Shown here piece by piece: positions 56,585-64,000 of a stretch of DNA of 64,000 nt. The number at the start of each line of letters is the position of its first letter. Positions within the stretch are counted from its first letter, which is position 1. The position numbers and the translations under genes were made by a program. Origin of the DNA: Blasia pusilla. Taxonomy: Eukaryota; Marchantiophyta; Marchantiopsida; Blasiales. Below the pieces are notes generated by a model. That model worked only from the letters and a program-made list of their open reading frames with translations, did no database searches and had not been told where the DNA came from. The DNA is taken from positions 51,398,001 through 51,462,000 of the forward strand of contig CM114271.1 of the NCBI GenBank assembly GCA_050084515.1, read 5' to 3'.

Positions 56585-58190
56585 AACTATTATTTTTGTT
56601 GACGAATGTGGAGCTAATCCACAAGCCGGGGAAAGACAATGTCATTCCAGATGCGTTAAGTTGTAGGGATGAGCATATGCCATCGACGACACAAGTGTTG
56701 AGAGCAATGTTTCCTAATGAATTAGACCTGGAAAGAAGGATTTGTGAAGGATACATGAAGGATGCGCAAGCGAGGGAGTACCTTGGGAAGTTAAAGCGGG
56801 GCGGGAAGGTGGCCAATCTAAGTTTGAGACACGGCTTGCTAAGGTTTAAGCAGAGCAGGATCTATGTAGGCCAAGGCAAGCTATGGACCAAGGTGTTTGT
56901 GGAATGTCATGATGGACCTTTGGCAGGACACAAAGGGGAAAAATCCACTCTTGCTTTTTTGGCCAAAAGGTTCTTCTGGCCCAACATGAAGGAAGATGTT
57001 GCTCAATACGTGAAAACCTGCGTGACCTGTCAGACAAACAAAGTTTCTTATGGGAAGAAGCAAGGCTTACTTCATCCTCTACCAATATCAAAGGGACCCT
57101 TGCAAAGCATTAGCATGGATTTCATTATGAGTCTTCTAGAATCTGAGGGATACAATGCTATACTTGTGATAGTTGATTGGTTTAGCAAGTTGGGGAGGTT
57201 CGTGCCGACGAGAGAGTCTGCGACGGCCTACACGACTTCCCAACTGTTCCTGGATGGTTGGTGGTGAGCTCACGGATTGCCTAGGAGCATTGTGTCCGAT
57301 CGAGATCCAAGGTTTACCAGTGCCTTTTGGAAACATCTATTCAAGAGGTTCCGGACCAAACTCAGTATTAGTACGGCCTTCCATTCTCAAACGGATGGGC
57401 AAACGAAAAAAGTAAACTCGGTCGTAAACCAATACTTATGGAATTACGTGAGTGCAGACCAAAGAGATTAGGCCAAGTGGCTAAGTATGCCTGAGTATTG
57501 TTACAACTCGACTAAGCATTCTGCAACCAAGAATCTTCGTTTCTTTTGGCGTATCAAAGAGAACCAGAAGGGCCTCTTGACTTAGCTCTTTCGAGGGTCG
57601 CTACATCGGGACACACTCGTCAAGCAACCGCGGAATGCTTGTTAGTGGAAATCCAAGAATGACAAGAGCGAGCAAGGAAAATTCTTGCCAAGGCTCAACT
57701 AAGGAACGTGAAGCATGCTAACGAAAGTCGGCGCCAAGTGAGTTTCCAAGTTGGGGAACAAGTGTGGTTGAGTGTAAAGAATCTCACTCTTCCGAAGGAA
57801 TTGTCCGTGAAATTGTCAGCCAAGTATGTCCGACCGTATGTGATCAAGGCAAAGCCGTTTGAGGATGTGTACATATTGGAGTTGTCAACCGAGTTCAAGA
57901 TTCACCTTACTTTTCATGTGTCATTATTGAAGAAGTGTCTTCGAGACGATGTGCGTCCGGAGCAAAGGATGATGTTGAGACCACAACCGGTCATAAAAAA
58001 TGAGGAACTAGAGTTCAAGGTTGAGACCATTCTGCGTTCCAGACGTAGAGCCACCAAGTACGAGTACTTGGTCAAGTGAAAAGGCTACCATGTAAAAGAG
58101 TCGACTTGGATTGCGTAGGCGGATCTTGAACACGCACAAGAAGCGTTGCGTGACTTCAAATGGATGCAAGATAGGCACATGCGTTAGTAC
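56585..58190 (+). pseudogene. chromovirus RNase H end, integrase and chromodomain
   Basis: It begins with ELIHKPGKDNVIPDALS, the end of RNase H. Integrase follows: H...GHKGEKST and CVTC (zinc module), SISMDFIMSLL (first Asp), an in-frame TGA at 57,265, and [14 protein letters not shown] (second Asp). Next comes [10 protein letters not shown], in which the third catalytic residue, normally Glu, is Lys. After a TAG (57,469) and a frameshift near 57,530 it goes on through SRRQVSFQVGEQVWL and FHVSLLKKC to a chromodomain (ATKYEYLVK, stop, KGYHVKESTWIA, stop, ADLEHA). Gene order identifies a Ty3/gypsy chromovirus. The upstream polymerase is missing; DNA to the left belongs to the minus-strand element. 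Confidence 0.85.
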
Positions 58191-58874
58191 ATGGTGAAGC
58201 AAAGGACATAACTTATGACCGGAAAGCTTCGGCCGATAACCCGTTGTAACTAGAAATGTTTAGTTGTTGCAATAAAGAAGGCATGGATTTGGAGATTCGA
58301 TGCTTGTGATTGGGATTTTGAGTCTGGTAGTGCATGGCAATGAGTAGTTCTTGATATGCTTAGGATGTAAGTGAAGGAGGCCAAACAATGAGTATTTGAG
58401 GTGAGAGCTTGTATTTGGATAAGGCATCTAGATCAGGACCAAGTGTTGAAGTACTAGCATTTGGGCTCGCCCTAACGTCGCCGGGGCAAATTAGCCTATC
58501 TTGGGGTTTGTGGTGATCTCATTCATGTTGCATGAGTGAACTTAGTGACTCGCCTAAGTGGAATACGAGTGACCCAAAAGTAGTACGAGTTGGCTACGTA
58601 GACAGGCGGTTGTTTACAAATAGTGAGTGAAGTGTTAGGTTGCAGACTTAGTTAGCTTATTTTGATAGTTTAGATTAGTTTTGCACAACTGGTCTGGGCT
58701 CATCGAAGAGAAGAAGCTAATAATTCTAAGTTCTCCAAGCGACAACCTAAGACTTAAGCCAAAAAGAGGAATTGCTACCAGAATGTGATTCAGTGTTAAG
58801 GGGTCGGCTTCCCAGAACTTAACATTAACAAGGTTTGCGTTGATGAGGACATCAACCTTCTAAGGAGGGGTGAG
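58191..58874 (+). other. 3' untranslated region of the chromovirus and polypurine tract
   Basis: About 0.68 kb without coding content leads to AAGGAGGGGTGAG (58,862-58,874), a purine tract directly before the LTR start TGTCACGACC. Confidence 0.6.
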
Positions 58875-59883
58875 TGTCACGACCCTCATAACCAAACAAC
58901 ACCAATAGGCGCCCAGCGAAACATCTAAACTCAAGTGGAATCACGCTGCGAGGTTTGCGCTTTGGAGAGGCGTTTGGAAAGGTCTCTTGGAAAAGTCCAA
59001 GAGAAAAAATGCGGAACAGAGTTGTGCATTTCATGCGTTAGTGGTCACGACCAGGAAACCTAGACCAAACCGAGCCAAGACTTGAGATGAGTTGAGTCTT
59101 GGAAGGTTGGTTGCCAAAGAGGCGAGAACCAGTTTGGAACAGAACTAACGTTTGGGAGAATCTGACTGTGTTTAGGACCATAACGTTGAGCGCCAAGATG
59201 CGTTTGGGACAAATAAGGGCGCGTTAGAAAGCCTATTGCAAGATCTCAGCAAACAAATAAATAAAGGCTGAGATATTCGTGAAAAATGATGGTGAGAGCA
59301 ATTGGGTTGAGGGCCAATTGGAGAGGCCCGGGTGTCTTTCCCTAAATGTAGGGGGCCTTCGGGGATACCCAGAAGTACTAGTAAGGGAGGAGTCTCTCCA
59401 AGATGTTTTGAAACACGAATTCCCACTTTGAACGCCAAACGGCGTTTCAGAGGTACGGGATGGAACCGGAGTTTGGCATTGGAACTCGAAATCCAAACCT
59501 GATCAAAGGGAGTGGACTTTGTACGCCACACTTGGATTCCAACCCGAGATTCACTCCGTGCGAGTCTTGGTGAGGAACTCATTGGATGTCCATCGGAGAG
59601 TTGGAACCGCCATGCGCAAAATGCCGTTTCAGGTTCCTCAACCGACAAGAAAGTTTGGCCCAAGTCTTTTGAGACTTGCCCGTGTTGTAAACCGCGAAAC
59701 TAGGAAGGTTGAGCTTGATGAGGGACCAAGACGAGAAATCGGAAAGTTAGCCCGCTGATTGATCCAAGACCTGACTAACCAGAGTACGTGTTTGGATGCA
59801 GATCAGCGTTGAGAGCGTGACCTACCGAACGCACGCTTCCGCAACAAACAAGATTAACGTTCAAGCAGAGTAGGCGCACGACA
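58875..59883 (+). repeat. chromovirus LTR, about 1.0 kb
   Basis: It starts TGTCACGACCCTCATAACC directly after a polypurine tract and ends GCGCACGACA just before a primer-binding site, so it works as the 3' LTR of the left half-element and the 5' LTR of the right one. A TATA-like AATAAATAAAGG lies at about 59,253. Frames of 60-163 codons inside it, on both strands, are not regarded as genes. No second copy of this length is in the window; the minus-strand copy at 56.0-56.6 kb is a diverged relative. Confidence 0.7.
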
Positions 59884-59885
59884 CC

Positions 59886-59899
59886 TGGTATGAGAGCAA
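59886..59899 (+). other. primer-binding site (initiator tRNA-Met type)
   Basis: TGGTATGAGAGCAA differs by one base within the first twelve from TGGTATCAGAGC, the standard plant initiator tRNA-Met binding site. It lies two bases after the LTR and about 80 bases before the gag ATG. Confidence 0.7.
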
Positions 59900-59976
59900 A
59901 TCCTTGATGAGCGTGAACTTGGGTTCATAGAAGATCTGGGAGTTTGGGAATAACTCAAGGTAGCCAGAAGACCGCG

Positions 59977-60950
59977 ATGCCTGAGGAGGAATGCAAGAGT
60001 CGAGGAGGAGATCTCAGAAATCGAAGACTCGCAAACGGCGACCAGGGGCTAAGAACCGAGGAAACCGCGAGTCAAAGCAAAAAATTGAGAGACGAATCAA
60101 TGATGGACCGTGAGCCAGAGGTGGAAATAAGGACTCCCAAAGTGCCGAGTCCTAGACATGAGGATGTTCCGAACAAAAATCTTTCCGCGGGACCTTCGGT
60201 CCAAACTCAAACGATCCGGCCTTTTATATCCAAATGATGGGATTGATGAAGGTGATGGCGGACCAGATGGCCAAACAGAGCAAGGTGATAATAGAATTCA
60301 AGTCAAATGGAGCCTCTAGTCCTGGCAAGAAGCTTTGTAAGACAAATTTTCCAACGCCATTCACAGGAAAGTGAGCGAGTTCCTAACGAACTCGGAAAGT
60401 GAGCGAGTTCCTAACGAAACTCGAACTTTATTTCGAAGCGCAAAGGGAGATGAACAAGACAAGGTGACTGTAGCGGTCACGTTCGGAAGGATCACGCTCT
60501 CCATTGGTGGACGGCTCACCGTAAAGAACATCTAGGCCGTGGGAAAACGTTGAGTTGGGAAGATTTCAAGGAGTTGATTGGGAATCGATTCACTCGGAAT
60601 ATCAGGAGTATCGCGATGGCATGGAGGTTGTGAGGTTGCGCCAGAGCGGATCCCTTAGCGCTAATGTGTGAGAGTTTAGTACACTCATGAGTGCACTTTC
60701 CACGGATGAACATACGAAAAAGGCGATCTTCTTAAGTGGACTCAAACCGAGCGCCAAAAAGGCCCTTTTGTATGCCTCACATCCTAGAGACGTACGCGGA
60801 TCTTCTGAGGCTAGTAGAGCGGATTATTGGAGAGTGTCCTTATAGGGGTGCCACGCCTCCCTTTTTCTCCCTTCCGAAATACGTAGCGCAATTCAGAATT
60901 CCGGCACGATTGGCTAGTGGCACAGATGAGCCAACTCGTATCCAATGAAC
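59977..60950 (+). pseudogene. chromovirus gag, 5' part
   Basis: From ATG 59,977 a charged N-terminus (PEEECKSRGGDLRNRRL) runs to a break at 60,237; another frame continues with a GLMKVMADQMAKQSKVI stretch (about 60,240) and FPTPFTGK. A tandem 28-bp duplication at 60,366-60,422 follows and shifts the frame. The capsid region is recognisable as LSWEDFKELIGNRFT (about 60,550), LSTDEHTKKAIFLSGLKP (about 60,690-60,745), LLYASHPRDVRGS. After about 60,990 the gag is interrupted by repeat B and unassigned DNA, resuming near 62,080. Confidence 0.65.
60366..60422 (+). repeat. 28-bp tandem duplication within gag
   Basis: GGAAAGTGAGCGAGTTCCTA... occurs at 60,366-60,393 and immediately again at 60,394-60,422; the second unit has one extra A. 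Confidence 0.95.
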
Positions 60951-60999
60951 TTGTGTATGGAAATGCTACCATACCACGGGAGAATGATGGAGGCACAAT

Positions 61000-61490
61000 A
61001 TCATGACTTTTTAGGATAGATCGAAGAGATCTGGCAGAGCGCCTTTGCGAGTAGAGGAGGATAGGCTAAGGAGGTTGAGGATGACCTGCTGAGATCTTGG
61101 GAAACCTGAGAGAGCAGGTTTCCCCTTCGTTTCGGCTCATTTGGAGACATATCGAGAAACTTACTATGTTGGGTAAGTTTACATATTTGGTAGAGTTGAA
61201 TTTCTAATTTGGGAAGTGACCCTTGACTCACTACAGCAAGTCAAGAGCCAAGGAGGTGACCTACGAGCATAGGTTACCGAGAAGACAGCTTGGGAGAGGA
61301 ATGGGGTATACCTCCAAGAGAGAGAGCTTGAGAGCTCATTCTCTCTCTTTGTTGAACCTCATAGCACAAGGCGGCAGAGCTATGGTCCCTTGCCTTGTGA
61401 GTATAACCCAAGCCTCTCATTAGGAGAGTGGGTTTGGTTTGACATTGAGAGAGACATGTGAGAGTGCACACATTTGAGAGCTATGGTATT
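61000..61490 (+). repeat. dispersed repeat family B, copy 2, inside gag
   Basis: It aligns with 3,636-4,115 over about 480 bp in the same order and strand. It lies between the capsid part and the zinc knuckle of a chromovirus gag, so it either inserted there or came in with a rearrangement. Confidence 0.6.
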
Positions 61491-62070
61491 GAGAGAGATT
61501 GGATCTACTTGATTTACAAAGAGAGAATGAGTGAGTGAGAGAGCTTCATGGGGGAGCTCGCTGGTCACTCGCTAGTTTTGCACGTTGGGGATCATAATCC
61601 TTGTTCAGTGGTTCACAAGAGTGCTCACCAAAGCAAGAGCTGCTTATTTTTTATGTTTCCTTTGCCGATTTTTCACGTGGAAGAGTGGCGCGCGGAAGCA
61701 CTGCCCAATTTTTTATGGGGATTGAGTATGGGGGTGGGTTGCCCCATGCGGGTGTTTTCTCATTTGTATTTTCACAAGTTTTACATTTTTGTTGGGAGAA
61801 ATCAGCGCGGTAGCGCTTTCAAATTTTGCGTAGGAGAAAGAGACGTTGGGTTGCACGACAATCCACGTCAATTTTTGGTGGAAATCAAATGGAAAAATTG
61901 ATTTGACAAGATCATAGATCAAGAAGTGGTGTACATTGTTGAAGAAATAGTGCACGATTTGAAGATTGGAGCACGGAGTTATAATCATTTTTGGGTTGCC
62001 ATAGCCACCAAGGTGTGAGTGAAATTTCAAAATTTTTGGGTAGAAATTCTTTCTTGAGAGGTAGAAAAAA
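61491..62070. other. unassigned insert within gag
   Basis: The stretch following repeat B has frames of up to 146 codons on both strands without a familiar domain. It probably belongs to the same insertion as repeat B, because gag sequence resumes only near 62,080. Confidence 0.35.
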
Positions 62071-62289
62071 ATGAGCGTGGGCCACAGAGGGTCTCTTGGC
62101 CCAGCAGCAAAACAAGTGGAACTCAACGCGAAGCCAAGAGGGCCTTTGTTCATGAAGTCAACGAATGCTAAAGTGATTTGCTACAACTATGGCGAACCCG
62201 GGCATATGGCTAAGGAATGTGTTAGGCCCAAGGTTAGTAAACCGAGTATGATTGCATTTTCTGCTAAGCACTTATCGCGGGAGATCTAG
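62071..62289 (+). pseudogene. gag zinc knuckle
   Basis: CYNYGEPGHMAKECVRPKVS at about 62,180-62,240 is the nucleocapsid knuckle C-x2-C-x4-H-x4-C with the second cysteine changed to tyrosine (C-Y-N-Y). It binds element RNA in functional copies. Confidence 0.75.
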
Positions 62290-62315
62290 ATACATCTCTC
62301 CAAGTCACCAAGAGA

Positions 62316-62633
62316 ATGCCCAATTTGGTTTATCTAGGATCCAAGATCGCTAATCACGATGTGATGTTGCTTGTTGACACAGGTGCTTCGCACTCATTCT
62401 TGAGTCCGAGAATCGTGAAAATGTTGGGATTGCCAATCACCATGGCGGATGAACCCATTAGGGTAGGATTCGCGGGAGGCAAGTCCCACCAGACCTCAGA
62501 TCTAGTTTTAGGGCTAGTTGTGGGATGCAGAGTATTTGAGTTGAAGGAGAATTTTACAGTTTGCGACATGGACGGAATCGATGGAGTCTTGGGGAACACG
62601 TTCTTGGATACGTATGAGGTGGAACTAAGTTGA
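62316..62633 (+). pseudogene. aspartic protease of the chromovirus
   Basis: The 105-codon frame has MLLVDTGASHSFLSPRI (active-site D-T-G-A), a hydrophobic-Gly segment and a DGIDGVLGNTFLDTYEVEL stretch, where the family usually has G-M-D-W-L. The active site itself looks intact, but a stop follows at 62,631 and breaks it from the polymerase. Confidence 0.8.
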
Positions 62634-62684
62634 AGACCTTTGATGTTGAGCGTCTTGGTTAACGGCAAACGGACGAATGTCTGA

Positions 62685-63690
62685 TTGGTTCGTGAGGTTC
62701 CTAGGAAGACGGAGTTGGTGAACGCCATCACGAGGACGAGTTTGGCCAAGTTAGAGGAAGGATTCCTTTGCTTGATGAGACAAGTAGAGGATGATGCAAG
62801 GGCAAGATCCAGAGATCAGAACTCAGCTTCAAGGGAAATCCATGAAACACTCAAGAGAGTTGTGAAAGAATTTGGAGATGTGTTGACTAAGGAGCTTCCG
62901 ATTGAGTTGCCACCACATAGGGCGGTTGATCATAAGATTGAGGTGATACCCGGATCTCAACCACCTTCAAAGGCACCATATAGATTGAATCAAGAGGAAC
63001 TTGCTGAGTTGAAGAAAAATTTGGGTGAACTCCTAGAGAGGGGTTACATCCGAATGAGAAAGTCACCTTATGGGGCACCCGTCTTCTTTGTGAAGAAGAA
63101 GGATGGGAAGTTGAGACTCTGTGTTGATTACCGGGCGCTGAATAATGTGACGGTAAGGAACAAATATCCTCTCCCGAGGATGGATGATCTCTTTAATCGA
63201 TTGTCATGTGCCAAGTATTTCAGCCGGATTGAACTGAAATGAGGATATTATCAGATTCAGATTGTCGAAGCGGATGTAGAGAAGACTTCGTGTAGAACGA
63301 GATACGGTTGGTTCGAGTTTGTGGTAATGCCTTTCGATCTTTGTAATGCACATGTGATATTCACCACTTTGATGAACTCCATCTTTCATAAGGAGACGGA
63401 TGAGTTTGTGATCATCTACATTGATGACATACTCATCTATTCAAAAAAACTAGAGGAGCACGCTCGACATTTGAAGACGGTGTTTGAGAAACTCAGGGCA
63501 AACCAGCTATATGCCAATGCGGATAAGAGTGAGTTGGTTTGACGAAGATCAAGTTCTTGGGGCATGTGGTTAGCGCAGATGGAGTGAGTCCAGACATGGA
63601 GAAGGTAAGCGCAATTTCCGAATGGGAACCGCCTTCCACTGTGAAGGGGATGAGGATGTTCATCGGAGCCGTCCAATTTTACCGGAGGGT
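62685..63690 (+). pseudogene. reverse transcriptase of the chromovirus
   Basis: [58 protein letters not shown] and [20 protein letters not shown] give fingers and early palm. A TGA at 63,240 interrupts the segment IELK-GYYQI in frame. FVVMPFDLCNAHVIF and FVIIYIDDILIYS (catalytic Y-x-D-D, about 63,408-63,447) follow. A stop and frameshift at about 63,540 leads to KIKFLGHVVSADGVSP and MRMFIGAVQFYRR, after which similarity to gypsy ends at about 63,690. RNase H and integrase are not on this side; they are found left of the LTR. Confidence 0.85.
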
Positions 63691-64000
63691 ATGCGGTTTA
63701 CAGCCGCACCCTATTACCGAGTGTTGTGTTGTTTGTAGCCGTTCCGTGCCGTGAGTGCGTCATTGTACCGCTGGACCCACACTGCACATAGAGGAGATTT
63801 GAGCATCGTCAATACCAGAGGAGTACAACTTGCTGCTTGGAGGAGTTGTCTTCACGACCGAGTTGGAGTCGAGGATTTTCAGTTGCTGAGGCACGACATC
63901 GACACTTGTTGTCAGGTTATCCATTCTGCTCTTTTGCCCTATATGTGTTAGGGATTTTTGAGTATTGGGCAGTTATTTGGGATATTGGGTTTTGTGCTGA
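63691..64000. other. unassigned DNA at the window edge
   Basis: Similarity to the gypsy polymerase stops abruptly in FYRR-VCG. The following 310 bp show no domain I recognise and may be another insertion continuing beyond the window. Confidence 0.4.

Noticed and set aside
59172-59663. 163-codon minus-strand frame
   Set aside because: It lies within the chromovirus LTR and has no recognisable domain.

Overview
The window looks like a gene-poor stretch of a land-plant nuclear genome. Most of it is AT-rich, with CpG-containing GC-richer islands. It holds one convincing intron-bearing host gene and many degraded retrotransposons: Ty3/gypsy chromoviruses, a second Ty3/gypsy lineage ending in a PHD-finger-like segment, Ty1/copia, and a non-LTR element whose C-terminus looks like a restriction-enzyme-like endonuclease. 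The short introns (168 and 145 nt) and the kinds of elements present would fit a bryophyte or another seedless plant. That placement is weak inference; nothing in the window identifies a species.

Layout. Positions 1-22 kb are AT-rich with no recognisable gene. They contain copies of three short dispersed repeat families, an (AT)25 tract and a near-perfect 58-bp-arm hairpin at 15.33-15.46 kb. At 21.85-23.24 kb there is a GC-rich island, followed on the minus strand by a 5'-truncated non-LTR retrotransposon (23.26-24.93 kb). At 25-28.4 kb the sequence is AT-rich, followed by a second GC-rich island (28.4-29.34 kb) and a 3-kb segment that starts with a possible LTR/primer-binding-site junction (29.84 kb). 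At 33.7-34.15 kb an 85-bp minisatellite of four units sits inside a copy of one dispersed repeat. At 34.6-36.7 kb a GC-rich region leads into the three-exon host gene (36,706-38,458, plus strand, 479 aa), which encodes a protein with a Pro/Lys-rich stretch, a basic stretch and one membrane segment. A further GC-rich island at 39.4-40.6 kb has no recognisable product.

From 41.9 kb to the end the window is a nest of retroelements. On the minus strand lie an internally deleted old copy of the PHD-type gypsy (41.9-42.9 kb), a chromodomain fragment (43.4 kb), a fuller PHD-type gypsy (46.3-49.8 kb) and the gag-to-RNase H part of a chromovirus (50.0-56.5 kb). That chromovirus is interrupted near the start of gag by a copia element with both LTRs (52.71-55.86 kb). 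On the plus strand the 3' half of a chromovirus (RNase H end, integrase, chromodomain) runs into one LTR (58,875-59,883). That LTR is followed by a primer-binding site and the 5' half of an element (gag, protease, reverse transcriptase) to about 63.7 kb, an arrangement expected of a tandem LTR-sharing array. All these polyproteins carry stops, frameshifts, deletions or changed catalytic residues, so none appears autonomous.
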